Origin: Heliocidaris tuberculata
Lineage: Eukaryota > Echinodermata > Echinoidea > Camarodonta > Echinometridae
Assembly (NCBI GenBank): GCA_025618425.1
Contig: CM046842.1
Coordinates: 33,741,885 to 33,805,884 of the forward strand
Length of the DNA stretch: 64,000 bases
Reading direction: 5' to 3'
The notes beneath the pieces were generated by a model. It did not search any database, had not been told where the DNA came from, and saw only the letters and a list, made by a program, of their open reading frames with translations. Within the stretch, counting starts at the first letter, position 1. Every line of letters begins with the position of its first letter. Below, one piece after another: positions 1 to 11,162 of the stretch. A program made the position numbers and the translations under genes.

Positions 1-429
1 CATCTAAGTGTAAATTTCATTGTGGCCATAGGTTAGACGTAGTTCTACTAGTAGTAGCTCTGTAAGAATATGATACTTATAGGGCCTAGAATTTAAACTC
101 ATTAGGCGTGTACGTGTTGTCTTTGACCCCTAATCTGTAGAGTCATAATCGAATTCTGAAGTCCAGTAAATCATTTTGATTGTACCTGCTGACTGATTTA
201 ACCATTTCGAAGTTTACTAGAGGTCTTGGTCTTGGATCAAATTTGTAATGGAAAATATTTACTTCTCTTAGAAGATTTGAACCTAGATTTACATTTCTAT
301 CATTTGAAGAAGAAGAAAAATAAATTGTAACATAAAAGTAGAGATGTACCCATTTTTTCCTTCTTTAAAATCCAGTCTACAGTCTACAAGAAGTTTAATT
401 TTTCTTTTCTTTTTGTTTTCATTATGCAG
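1..429. other. no gene recognised
   Basis: AT-rich sequence ending in a long pyrimidine tract (about 395-420) followed by CAG at 427-429, which could be a splice acceptor. Nothing else is supported. Confidence 0.5.
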
Positions 430-537
430 GTTGTCCAAGGAAGCTCATCAGCTACAAAGCTTGTTGAATGTGTAGTACTGCCTTGGAGTCATAAAGGATC
501 AAAGTATTCTTTATCTTTATTATTATTTCAAGTTTGA
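430..537 (+). CDS. possible terminal coding exon of a gene lying upstream of the window
   Basis: A strong pyrimidine tract and CAG at 427-429 precede 35 open codons starting VVQGSSSATKLVECV and ending in TGA at 535-537. The first half has a protein-like composition, while the end (SLSLLLFQV) looks like low-complexity read-through. I do not recognise a family, and no earlier exon is visible, so the reading phase is a guess. It may be chance. Confidence 0.2.
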   Translation, partial: VVQGSSSATKLVECVVLPWSHKGSKYSLSLLLFQV

Positions 538-3500
538 ATTTTTTTTTAAAGAGATATTTATTGCTAATTTAAATAATGGCAAATAATTAAATATTCTAAA
601 TCCCCGAAAGATATATTTCAGAGCCGGACATTGAACTATTAAATTTCAAAATATGGGTCAATTGGAAAGAGCTATTTAAAGGGGAAACAAGCAGATTTGT
701 AAAGTTGGGTGTGTACTTGACCAATAAATCTGACTTGGGGGGGGGGGGGGGTTGTATCAAGGCTATTGAATGGCCCTTATTGCAATCACTTGACGTTTTA
801 CTCTTGGACCCTTTATAGATACACCCCAAAATTTGTAATTTTTAAATACTTTGAATACTTTGGCTACCACTGATGTCCCTTTTGTAGGTCTACATGTCCA
901 TGTTAATGTGTATGTAATTAAAAAACTTTTAGTTGGCATAACTGGCCCATTTGAAACATGATTATGAGAAAGTCATTACTCTTGCATGTATTTCATTGTT
1001 TTATGGATTTCTTATGTATTCTGTTGTTCTTCATTTTTTTTCATAAATTTCATCATACTATTCGTTTTATTTGATACTATCATATAGAGCGATATTTTGG
1101 TCTAAAATACGGGATAATCAATTAAAAAAATTGTCACACTTAAAATACAATTAAAAACCTTTTAAGTTAAGCACATTCAATTCTCCAATTTCACGTAAGG
1201 CTAATGCAGTTTTGAATTCTAAATATAACCAATAAATTTGTAAATTCAAATAATTTTTCTTTTAATTCCAAAGTAATTAGAAAAAGATTTTGAAAAATGT
1301 TGCATGACTATATTATGATAAAAAATGATTTTGGTTAATCAGCTTTAATGCAACTTGTGTTTATAAATTTAAGCATAAGTAGTGCATTCAGATTTAGTCA
1401 TGATATTCTATTTGATCTTTAACCTTGAAGTGATAATCCCTTTCATCAGCTCCTTGAAGCTATCCTGAGATAGCTATGATTCTGTTTCTTTAAACACAAA
1501 TAGTTCTAGAATCTGTAATTCGTTCACTTTTTTTTATCTGTGCAAGCATTATGTGCAATTAATCTGGGGTATGTTTCTAGGCAGGCGAATCAGGCGCTTG
1601 GGAGTTTTAGCCCGCCCCCAAATTTTCAAAACTACCAATATTTGGACAAACATGACCTTATATCATATTGGGCAGTAAGGTGATCTCTTTGTACTTTTAT
1701 GTCTTGTATATTCTGATGATAGTTTGAAAGGCTGTACATGGATATACATTACAATCCACTTATATCGGATGTCAGAAGAATATATAATTGTTTGCTTGCA
1801 AAAAAGAAAAGAAAAAAAAAATATAGAAATTGGTATTGACCCTCCCCCTGCCCCATGATTTGTTGTCCATGAACTAAATGTTATAATCTGTATGTAGCAT
1901 TTGAAGAGAGCGTTACTTTTTACGTTGATAATTGAGTTATTTTAATAAACATCATTTCACACTCCATTATGAGAAAGCTTTTCTGTTTTTTCCCCATAAT
2001 TTTGTGAAAGATGTGGTGATGATAATGATGCAGGCACAATAATATTATAGTATGTCTTCTGAAGTGTGATGGTGGATTTCTGTAATACAGCCTTATGCAA
2101 CCTTGAATTACTGGATGATAGACTGATTTTCGTAAGAAAGTGCTAGGTGTTGTGTGTGGGTTTTCTGTTGATGGACTCCTTTTACTCATATTAATGAAGC
2201 CCCCCTCCCCCCCCCCCCCCTAATTCAGTTTTACTTCAGATATGCCAAATCTGCAAGGCAGAAGGGAATGAATGGGTCAGTAAAGGGAAATTTGATATCG
2301 CAGGAGGGCTACAACAGAAAAGAAAAGTGGGAAAATGAAAAAAATAAATAAATGATGATTCCAATTGATGCAGGAGGTGACAAGAGTTAATTCAATTGAA
2401 GTCTCAATCATTAAATTTTAGGGAGACAAAAGATTAAATATAGGAACCTGAGGGTGAATATTTAGTTTTCCTTTGAGGGGAAACCGTTTTGCCCTTTGTC
2501 GTGGCCAGGGCCTTCCCCTCCCATCGTGACAACATAGTGTCACTTATGATTATTAATAGGCCCTATAGCATCTGCAGAAAAGGATTAAGTCCGTGTATCC
2601 TTGAAAAACTTTAACAAAAAGCACTAATTTCTATCAATTGCAACTTGTAGTTGATCTATTGTCTAAGAGTTTTCTTAACGAGTCTCGTTATGCCCAGTAC
2701 AGCTGCCTTCTGTAAGTCGTAGACTTTGAGAATGGGAGATCTTTGTGATGAGACCCCCAACCCCCCCCCCCCTCCCCCCACACCTCCCCCCTCTACTACC
2801 TCTTCTTCTTCTTCTTCTTCTTCTTCTTCTTCTTCTTCTTCTTCTTCTTCTTCTTCTCCTTCTTCTTCCTGTTCTTCTTCTCCTTCTCCTCCTCAGACTC
2901 AGCCTTTTTTCTTTTTCTTTTTCTTCTTCTCTTCTTCTTTTTCTTCTCCTTCTCCTTCTTCTCCTCAGACCCAGTTTTTCTTTTTCTTTTTCTTTTTCTT
3001 TTTCCTCTCCTCCTCCTTCTCCTTATTTTTTTTTCTTCTTCTTCTTCCTAAATCTTCTTCTTCATCATCTTATAATCTACTGCTTCTCATTTGGCTGCAC
3101 AGCTACAGTACAAGTCTTTTACAGTTCAATTTTATGTTAATTAGTTATAAAATTCATGAATATTCATATTTATAATTTCAATACTTTTACGCGCTGCGCG
3201 CAGGCCAAAATCTGGTTTTCGCTGGTACACTGAAAAAATTTCGGCTTCATAGGCTAATACATGAAATGTGGGAGCAGTGTGCACTTTTGACCCGCCGGAA
3301 ATGCCCCCATGGAAAGCCGGATGCAGAAGCGGAGTTGAGCCCCCCTGTTCACATTTGTAGAATCATATCACATAATAACAACATATTGGCGGTGTATGTA
3401 AGGAAAATGAGCTTAAATTAGTCACAAGCTGCAGACTTATACTACATGAAACTATCTTTGTTAGATACAAAAATTCGTAATAAAGTCATGTCGGTCAAGC

Positions 3501-4757
3501 ATCATTAATCAGCATTTATCTACATTTTTACTGAGCTTCATGTACTAGTTCTGCATATTTGTCATATTTCAGAGATCTTTCTTAAAATTAAGTCATGTTT
3601 CAGCATGTAAATCATTATGAACAACTGATGATTCTCAACAGGTTACGTTTTCGACCATGCAGATTTGATAGGAAATCATATTACATAATTGTGAACCATC
3701 CTTATTACACATGTATGGAAATACTTTTTGTGATTTGTCTTATGATTTTGTTATAAAAACAAACAAACAAACAACAACATCAACAACAAACAAAACAATG
3801 TTTGGTAATTACTTCAAATAATAATCAATGCTTTCGTTTCGATCAAGCACGAAACTTGCAATAAATAGTTTAAAATATTACTGCTCATAGCACATGTTGT
3901 GTTTACTACATATTTCTTGTTTTGAAACACTTTAATTATTAACGCAAAATGAAAAGTGATTTCATAATTATTTTGAATAAAATATTACGTTTGAAATGAA
4001 ACACTTCTTATTTTGACCTATACATTGAAGATTACTGTAAAGCAACATGAGCAGAGGATATTTATTTTTAAAAGATCCTTTTTTACTTGAAAGGTATACA
4101 GATCTTCCCAAAAATTACGATAGAATACGTTCGTATTAGTAAGAGCTATCCTACGAGTCCTCTTAACGTAAAATATGTACAACTTTTTACACAATATAAA
4201 ACTTACGAACGCAGAACAGCTTGAAGAACATTATACTTCACCTTATATTCAACATGTTGGATACATTCTGTATAAGGAAATTTCATAATATTTCAAACTT
4301 CCCGGGGGGGGGGGGGGGGGGGAGTGCATGGCACGTAGACAAAAAGGTAGGCCTATGTCTATGACACCTTTGGACAACACATGTAGAACTTAACCTCCTC
4401 CCCCTCCTCATGTTCATGGCTTGATCCCTTTGTTTTAAACAAGAATATACATGTTTGCATGTTGACTCCCGAACATTGTGAATAGACCTTTTTACTAATG
4501 ATCTTAATTAATTTTATGTATTTTTCTCCCCAACACCCTGGCTTAAAAAAAAAATCACCTGCAATGCATGAATAGTAACTCTATGGACTGAATGCACTTA
4601 GCATATAATCGTTGCTATCTCAGGAAATCCTCTGGGCTACCCTTGAAGTAGCGAAGAGGAGAAGTTTGCATAAAATTAGCAACATTTATATTCCATGCAT
4701 TTTTTCAGTCAGGAGGTACCAAATGATTGCACCTGCGATTGACCGTAAGATCCTGGA
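538..4757. other. intergenic region without a recognisable gene
   Basis: AT-rich sequence with homopolymer G or C runs (about 731-750, 2207-2220, 4304-4321), an AAAC-rich patch near 3760-3800 and the pyrimidine tract at 2756-3070. Open frames here are short or made of low-complexity sequence. The last several hundred bases lie downstream of the Toll-like receptor pseudogene and may hold its 3' untranslated region. Confidence 0.6.
2756..3070. repeat. long pyrimidine tract (CCCCT, TTC and TTTTC repeats)
   Basis: About 315 bases that are nearly all C and T on the plus strand: a C-rich start, then about 17 perfect TTC units (2803-2855), then TTCTCC and TTTTTC variants. Apparent Ser/Phe/Leu-rich open frames here come from the repeat and are not genes. 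Such homopurine-homopyrimidine tracts can adopt triplex structure. Confidence 0.9.
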
Positions 4758-7230
4758 CTAATTCCTTCCAAAAGTAGTCCTGCCCTCTTTCATCGTCCGG
4801 CCAACCAGATACGGTCGATGATCACTGAGAAACAGTCTGATGAGGAAAGGAAGCTTATCATCTGCAATGTTCTCCACAAACAAGATAATCATCTTCTCTA
4901 TAACGACGTCATTAACGTGATCGATAACGGTACGGAACTTCACGATGAACCACAGGTCCTGTAGGGCTTCACGACTGATCACGACAATGGTTTTGAAGCT
5001 CCGTTCGGTAGCGTATTGGACAGCGTCTAGATAGTGCATACCAAGCATGAGCTCCCCATCGCCGCACACGATTCGATCGAAGTCCGGAACTCGCTCCGTC
5101 AGGGCTGGTCTCAAATTTTCATTGACCCACTCATCGTCGGCTTCGTGGAGCATTATGGCGAGATCGTATTGGAAATCTCTTCGGTCGACGTCATCTCATC
5201 GTATCCAATGAAGCATATAGCTTACGGAGAAACAATCGATACCTGATCCACCATCTATGATAATAGACCAAACCTAGAGTTAGGGCTAGGAACACGCCTG
5301 TCAGGACTAAACAGGTGTAGAGGATGATGTTTGAATCACATTCTGCACTTGGATCAAATGTGATTGTTTGCCCCTGAAAGGCTCTAAGGTACCAGGGCTT
5401 ACAGAGCATATCGTGCTCATTGAATTCCCGAGCTTTACCGACCCTTTAAACAAACCAGAAATCCATTTGAGATCACAGTTGCATACTAGGGGATTGTCTG
5501 CTATCATCAACACATTTAGATTCAATAAGGGTACGAAAGTACTTTCATTGAAACCATACAGATTATTGCTTGATATCGCTAGAAACACAAGGCCTTTATT
5601 ATATTTGAACAAATCGGAACCAATATATGTCAATTCAGTATCCATCAGATCAGGTTATCGAATAAACCAGTGGGAAGAACTCTCAAGTAATTGCGAATTA
5701 AATGCTATACTGTGAGGCTCTCCAGATTTCTAAATATACCGACCCCTAATCCGAGCAAATAGCAGTGTTCCAGGCGCAAAGTTTGGAGATTTGTTAAACT
5801 ACGAAATAATTCAACCGGTAGGGAATGCAGTTTGTTGTCTGACAAATCAAGTTGCAAAAGACTCTGCAGCCAAGAGAAAGAAGAAAGGCTGTTGACCGGG
5901 TCCCAAAGATCGTAAGAATGTAGCGAAGTGTACGATAGATCAAGCCGTGCTAAGGATGGCGTTTTAATTCCAAGGTTGCCGGGTAGAATCAACTCAGAAG
6001 GACAATATGCCTTGTATAATGTCAATGTATAGAGAGAAAGAAGATGACCGATTAAAGAAAAGTTCAGAACTTGTGTCCGAGAGAGATCTAAATCTTCAAA
6101 AGATGGCAGATTTTCAAACGTGTTATTGTCAATCACATGAAGGTCACGATTTCCGCTAAGATCTAGTACCTGAAGAGTTGTCAGACCTCTGAAGAATGAG
6201 TTATTTATCTCTCGTAGTTCGTTTGCGGCTAAATTCAGATGTGTAATTGATAGGTTCCAATGGTCCGCTTTAGTGTTAATAGTTATAATCTTGTTTCCGC
6301 TTAAATTAAGGGAACGAAGTGCAAACATTCCGTTAAAATGTCTCGGTTCGACTTCTTGCAGATCGTTGAAACGCAGATCAAACTGAGAGACTTCAGTCAG
6401 ATCAGACAAAGCATTGCCATGAATCGAACTGAGACTCAGTCCGAGGTATATCTTTTCTAGATACTTTCCTCTAAGAGGGGCGAAGAAACCAGGATAGACT
6501 GTGTGCAGTTCTACACTAGTCAATTCAAATCCCGCAATAGACTTTGACATGCTGATGCCCCAGAGGAGAGTCAAAGACAATTGCGGAATCGCCACAAGGA
6601 TATCACCTAAAATGAGTGATTTCACCCGGAGCGAAGATATAGCAGTGGCTTCAATGAATTTTATTGGGTTTCGATATAATACCAGCTCATCTAATTGTTC
6701 AGCACAAGTGTTCTCCTAGTGATTTTCTGAAATTGGTTTTTATCCAGGGAAACCCTGCGAAGAGAATTTGAGCTTGTCCAATTTATCTGTCGCAGCTTAT
6801 TGTGGGAAAGGCTGATGGACGCCCCATTGGCCAAACATGCTATGACGTCACCTGCAAAGAACTCAAGATTAGAAAAATCTGCAGTTAATTCCTTCAAGCT
6901 TTTAGAGTCAAACATAGATTTTCTGAGCGTTGGCAAATGAGGATTCATTTCTATTTCCAGATGAACCAAAGTCTTTAGGGGTGCAAAGGCACCACTCTCT
7001 ATAAGCGATGTGTTATTTAAGTTCAACGAAAGCGTGTGGATGTTAGGATATCTCCCGAATGAATCATTGTCTAGTTTCGTTAGGAGATTGCTACCCAGGT
7101 ACAGTTCTCTGAGATCTGGTAGAAGGTCTATAGGGACAGATCTTAGGCGGAGAGATCCACAGTGGGCAGCCTTCAGATTGAAATCCTGGTGACATGATTC
7201 TGCCCTCACGACAGATTCCCCTTGAAGGAT
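4758..7230 (-). pseudogene. Toll-like receptor pseudogene: ectodomain, transmembrane segment and TIR domain
   Basis: Reading from 7230 down to 4758 gives a Toll-like receptor without introns, as is usual in sea urchins. An N-terminal cysteine cap (ESCHQDFNLKAAHCGS) is followed by many leucine-rich repeats (7100-5450), a C-terminal cap with NPLVCNCDLKW, a hydrophobic membrane segment (about 5330-5260) and a TIR domain that includes YDLAIMLHEADDEWV. The family binds microbial ligands outside the cell and signals through TIR adaptors. The frame is broken at least five times: frameshifts near 6717, 5650, 5405 and 5190, and a TAG at 5705-5707 inside a leucine-rich repeat. The first in-frame codon kept here is not a methionine. 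The start and signal peptide seem to lie at 11106-11162, beyond an inserted retrotransposon. Assembly error could explain one or two indels but hardly all of the lesions. Confidence 0.9.
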
Positions 7231-7653
7231 TATTATTATTTTTTTTTTGTAAAGGGTGTTGGAGCGCGTAACAGCTGCTCCAGCTCTCTCCTCTGTACCC
7301 TAGATTTCTCTGTACTGAGTTCCTATTAAGTATTATTTTGTACTACAGGTTGATCATTATATGATAGTGATACTACTGGACTGGTTTCAACTGACATTAT
7401 CTAGTGTTGTTTCTGTAATTACTGAACTTCATTTTGGATTTCCTCACACTGTAAGTAGAAGCTGTAGCCATGTTGGACTAATGTATCTGTACACAACCTA
7501 GCTAGGTCTCTATTATGTATGTGCAGCCACTGGTGTAAGAGCAGTCTATTGTATGTCACCAACTGTGTTGTTGCAAGTGTAAACCATTCTTTGATGCTTT
7601 GATTTTATCTGAATGTTCAGTCTGCTCACAGCAGAATTAAGCACTCAGTCATA

Positions 7654-10488
7654 ATGGCTTTTATTCATGAGCTATCTATGACTGTTAGTCTTGCCCTTTT
7701 ACTTTCTACTTGTACTTGTAATATAGACTGTAGAACTGAACTGTATGTTAATACATATATGTTCACAAGTTCACATGATAGGTTCTCTCCAGATGTAAAT
7801 GTAAAGTATGTTGGGAAAAGAATATTGTATTATCCCACAAATTCATGTTCATGTACCTTTCAAGTAGGATTAATAGAATGTGGAGACATCCACCCTAATC
7901 CAGGCCCTTCTTGTGGTATTGAATCTGACACTGAAATCAGTATATCCGGAAGTAGCACTAATCTATCAAACAAGGTCAAATACAATATTGATACTCTGTA
8001 TAGTCTCAACTCTCAAAAGTTTCGAGTATCAGCGTCTCTGTGGTCAACTATTAATCATCTTGGAATATGTCGTCGTCGTTGTCGAACAAAGCGAAGTAGA
8101 AAGGGTGGAAGGTGCCGACGTCGTCAACAACAGCAAGAACACCAGTCTTCCTCACCTGCTGAAGAGCTCAACAAGGACTGTGTGAGGTTTGCTTTATGGA
8201 ATGCCAGGTCATTGAAGAATAAGACTCACATGCTATGTGACCTCATTATAAGTGACCATATCGACATTGCTGCCGTAACAGAGACTTGGTTTACTGGCGA
8301 TGAACGCGACAACTTCTCTATGGCCCAACTATCTTCTGTCCTCAAGAACTATGATTGGCATCATAAGCCACGTCTGGGACGTGTGGGAGGTGGTGTCGGC
8401 ATATGTATCGACAAGACTTTTCGAGTAAAATCATACGAATCTACTTTAGAATTTATTTCCTTTGAACATATTGATCTACTTTTGACATCTCATCGGCAAG
8501 TTCCTGTTCGCTTGATTGTTATCTACAGGCCCCAACGAATGGCTACAGGAGAGACAACAGATCAGATATTCTTCCAAGAATTTTCAACTCTCTTGGAACA
8601 GTTGGTACTGACTTCACATCGGTTGATGATAGTAGGAGATTTCAACTTCCATGTCAACTTAAGTGATGATGTGAATTCGGCTCGTTTTTTGAACTTGATA
8701 ACCTCACTTAATCTTCAACAGCATGTATGTTTTCCTACGCATAAGGATGGCCATACTCTCGATCTTATACTGACACGGGCAACCGATAATTTTGTCAGTG
8801 GTGTCAGCTCAACCAGCTACCTCCCATCTGATCATGTAGCTATTAAATGCTCCTTGAACATTGCGAAACCGAAGCCGATGAAAATAGAGATTAAGTCTAG
8901 GAAAATACATGCAATAGATGTTGAAGAGTTTCGCCAAGATATCATACGATCTGAATTGTTTTCTTTGCCAGGTGATGATATGAATGCTCGTATTGATCAG
9001 TATGAGTCTGTCTTATCTGCACTTCTTGACAAACATGCTCCAGAAGTAACACGAACAGTCCGATGTCGTCCAAACTCACCTTGGTTTTCTGATGAACTTC
9101 ACCGCAGCAAACAAGAACTCCGAGCTCTTGAGCGCAAGGCCTTCTCCCGTCATGGGCTGGAAATTGACCGTCAGAATTTTCGAAAGGCCTGTCATCGCTA
9201 TAATAACCAACTCACGTCTGCTAGAAAAAGCTATCATAAGGATCAACTGAGAGACTGTAGTTCACGTGAACTGTTCAGGAAAGTTGATCAGCTTTTAAAA
9301 CCATGCTCTTCTAGTACACTGCCAAGAAGTAATGACTCCGAACCTTCCCTTCCAGAACGCTTCCTGAGTTACTTCGCAGAAAAAGTAGAAATTATTACTC
9401 AGGAACTGCAGTCATCAGTATTTCATAATGTTCTTGTTGAAGACCAAACAAGCTTCTCGTTTAATCAATTCCAGCCTGTATCGATAAGTGAAGTTTTAAG
9501 AGTCATTAAAGAGTCTTCTTCAACAACCTGTGATCTTGATCCTATCCCCACTTCATTTATGAAGAAATTTCTTACTGAATTGGTTCCCATTATGACAAGC
9601 ATTATTAATGATTCTTTTATAAATGGTAGTTTTCCTGACAAGTTTAAATGTGCCAATATCATACCAAAACTTAAAGGCTCATCTTGTAATAGTGATGATC
9701 TGAAGAATTACCGTCCAATAGCAAACCTCAAGTTCTTTGCTAAGATTCTAGAGAAGATGGCAGCATATCAGCTACAAGAATATCTAGGTAAATCTAATCT
9801 CCACCCAAAGTTTCAGTCTGGATACCGATCATTTCATAGTGTTGAGACTGCTCTCTTGAGAGTTACAAATGACATACTGTTGTCACTTGATAAGGGCGAA
9901 GAGGTTATGCTTGTTTTGCTTGATTTTTCATCAGCTTTTGATACCATTGAACATGAGACTTTGCTTAAACGTTTATCTCTGAGATTTGGAATTTGTGGTC
10001 AAGCACTTAATTGGTTGCAGTCATACTTATCAAAACGTACTCATAATGTAGTCATTGGAAATGATCGGTCTTCAGGACATGTGCTCACCAAGGGAGTGCC
10101 GCAAGGATCCGTTTTGGGTCCGGTTCTTTTTACATTATATACCTCTCCACTAGAATCTTTGATTGATAAATATAACATATTCAAGATGTTTTACGCTGAC
10201 GATACTCAACTGTATATTGCATTCAAACGGTCAAGACTTGTTAATGTAACCTCTCAGATAGCAAATTGTGTTCAAGCAGTCAAAGAATGGTCTCAACAAA
10301 ACTGTCTCAAGTTAAATTGCAGTAAGACAGAGTTCCTTCATGTTTCATCCCGGTTTAAACACACAACCCCTATCTTTCATTTGGATCTAGATGGAAAGCA
10401 AATTGAAGCTACCAAAACATGCAGGAATCTTGGAGTAACATTTGACAACAAGCTTACTTTTGAAACTTTTGTGACACAAAAATGGTAA
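7654..10488 (+). CDS. retrotransposon polyprotein: 2A-like leader, AP-type endonuclease, reverse transcriptase (truncated by frameshift)
   Basis: 944 residues from an ATG 20 bases after an in-frame-free leader stretch. Residues 1-25 are hydrophobic and signal-like (TVSLALLLS). A 2A-like motif ends at Pro85, and an Arg/Lys-rich stretch follows at about 139-165. The endonuclease shows LWNARS (181-186), TETW (209-212), GDFN (328-331) and SDH (392-394). The reverse transcriptase shows NYRPIANL, motif A with Asp757 and Asp763, GVPQGSVLGP, and catalytic YADD (847-850). Such elements nick the target with the endonuclease and copy their RNA at the nick. The frame ends early after FETFVTQKW. The rest of the thumb and C-terminal region continues in another frame from about 10481, with roughly 15-20 residues missing by comparison with related elements. 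This copy is therefore probably inactive. Confidence 0.93.
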   Translation: MAFIHELSMTVSLALLLSTCTCNIDCRTELYVNTYMFTSSHDRFSPDVNVKYVGKRILYYPTNSCSCTFQVGLIECGDIHPNPGPSCGIESDTEISISGSSTNLSNKVKYNIDTLYSLNSQKFRVSASLWSTINHLGICRRRCRTKRSRKGGRCRRRQQQQEHQSSSPAEELNKDCVRFALWNARSLKNKTHMLCDLIISDHIDIAAVTETWFTGDERDNFSMAQLSSVLKNYDWHHKPRLGRVGGGVGICIDKTFRVKSYESTLEFISFEHIDLLLTSHRQVPVRLIVIYRPQRMATGETTDQIFFQEFSTLLEQLVLTSHRLMIVGDFNFHVNLSDDVNSARFLNLITSLNLQQHVCFPTHKDGHTLDLILTRATDNFVSGVSSTSYLPSDHVAIKCSLNIAKPKPMKIEIKSRKIHAIDVEEFRQDIIRSELFSLPGDDMNARIDQYESVLSALLDKHAPEVTRTVRCRPNSPWFSDELHRSKQELRALERKAFSRHGLEIDRQNFRKACHRYNNQLTSARKSYHKDQLRDCSSRELFRKVDQLLKPCSSSTLPRSNDSEPSLPERFLSYFAEKVEIITQELQSSVFHNVLVEDQTSFSFNQFQPVSISEVLRVIKESSSTTCDLDPIPTSFMKKFLTELVPIMTSIINDSFINGSFPDKFKCANIIPKLKGSSCNSDDLKNYRPIANLKFFAKILEKMAAYQLQEYLGKSNLHPKFQSGYRSFHSVETALLRVTNDILLSLDKGEEVMLVLLDFSSAFDTIEHETLLKRLSLRFGICGQALNWLQSYLSKRTHNVVIGNDRSSGHVLTKGVPQGSVLGPVLFTLYTSPLESLIDKYNIFKMFYADDTQLYIAFKRSRLVNVTSQIANCVQAVKEWSQQNCLKLNCSKTEFLHVSSRFKHTTPIFHLDLDGKQIEATKTCRNLGVTFDNKLTFETFVTQKW
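7882..7908 (+). other. 2A-like ribosome-skipping motif GDIHPNPGP
   Basis: Codons 77-85 of the retrotransposon protein read GDIHPNPGP, preceded by LIEC. The known 2A consensus is D-V/I-E-x-N-P-G-P, with the peptide bond skipped between the last Gly and Pro, here Gly84/Pro85. Histidine replaces the usual glutamate; similar variants occur in CR1/L2-type retroelements. If active, it would release an 84-residue signal-like leader from the endonuclease/transcriptase, or let uncleaved protein be targeted differently. Activity cannot be judged from sequence. Confidence 0.8.
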
Positions 10489-11002
10489 AATTCGTGATTT
10501 TATTGACAGAAGGACAACAGAACGTTTGGTTCATGCTTTTGTAATGTGTCATTTTGATTTTTGTAATAGTCTCCTTTTTCAGTTACCACTTCGCCAAATT
10601 CAAAGACTACAAACTATCCAGAATTCAGCCGCGCGACTAGTCACACGTACAAAGAAACATGATTCAATATCCCCTGTCTTACACAATTTACATTGGTTAC
10701 CAGTCCAGTCACGCATCAAGTTCAAGATACTGTTATTAGCTTATGAATGTTTTCATGGATTAGCTCCCTCTTATCTAAATGACTTACTCACTACATACAC
10801 ACCAACAAGAAATCTCAGATCACGTAAGAAGAATTTATTTATTGTTCCTCCTGTTCATACCAAGACATATGGTGAACGTTCATTTGCACATGCTGCCCCG
10901 GTTTTATGGAATAGCCTTCCCGACTCTCTTAGAAACATTAATACCATAGATACGTTTAAGTCTGCCCTTAAAACATACTTATTCCAATTGTTAAGCAGGT
11001 AA
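10481..11002 (+). pseudogene. frame-shifted C-terminal part of the retrotransposon reverse transcriptase
   Basis: This continues the element in a different frame from NGKIRDFIDRRTTERLVHAF through HNLHWLPVQSRIKFKILLLA and SYGERSF-like residues (TYGERSFAHAAPVLWNSLP) to a TAA after FQLLSR. These are standard CR1/L2 C-terminal motifs. Comparison with the fragment at 44820-45505 shows that the YQLRN-type segment before GKIRDF is missing here. That points to a small deletion plus frameshift at about 10478-10485. Confidence 0.88.
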
Positions 11003-11105
11003 AGGAACTCAGTAATTTCTTCTTTTTTTTTTCCTCAAGCGCATAGAGACATTCTTACGTAATGTGTTATGCGCTATACAAGAATAGTTCATTATGATTA
11101 TTATT

Positions 11106-11162
11106 TACCGAAGTGACTGACAATGAGAAAATCACGGCGAAATGAAAAATGAACATGGCCAT
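11106..11162 (-). pseudogene. apparent start codon and signal peptide of the Toll-like receptor, cut off by the retrotransposon
   Basis: On the minus strand an ATG at 11162-11160 in a strong context (ACCATGG), with an in-frame TGA six codons upstream (11180-11178), opens MAMFIFHFAVIFSLSVTSV. This is a hydrophobic signal-peptide-like stretch that runs straight into the 3' end of the retrotransposon. The receptor body resumes at 7230 with LQGESVVRAESCHQDF. Joining TCG GTA to the ATC CTT at 7230-7225 keeps the frame if only the TTA-rich tract and the element are removed. A join through the possible 10 bp GATTATTATT duplication is off by one base. The assignment is inferred from position, orientation and composition. 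Confidence 0.6.

Larger units (their letters stand above)
7231..11105 (+). mobile_element. CR1/L2-like non-LTR retrotransposon with N-terminal 2A-like motif
   Basis: This covers a 5' leader (about 7231-7653), a long open frame with endonuclease and reverse transcriptase domains (7654-10488), a shifted C-terminal fragment (10481-11002) and a 3' tail. The tail carries GCGCTATACAAGAATA and ends in ATTATGATTATTATT, as expected for CR1/L2 elements. GATTATTATT occurs at 7228-7237 and 11096-11105. It may be a target duplication, or part of the element's own simple-repeat tail. The element lies opposite to the Toll-like receptor and separates that gene's body from its apparent signal peptide. Near-intact coding suggests fairly recent insertion. 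The exact 5' end is uncertain by tens of bases. Confidence 0.9.

Noticed and set aside
2726..3175. Open frames of 131-149 codons rich in Ser, Phe and Leu
   Set aside because: They lie entirely on a TTC/TTTTC simple repeat and are open in two overlapping frames; composition comes from the repeat.
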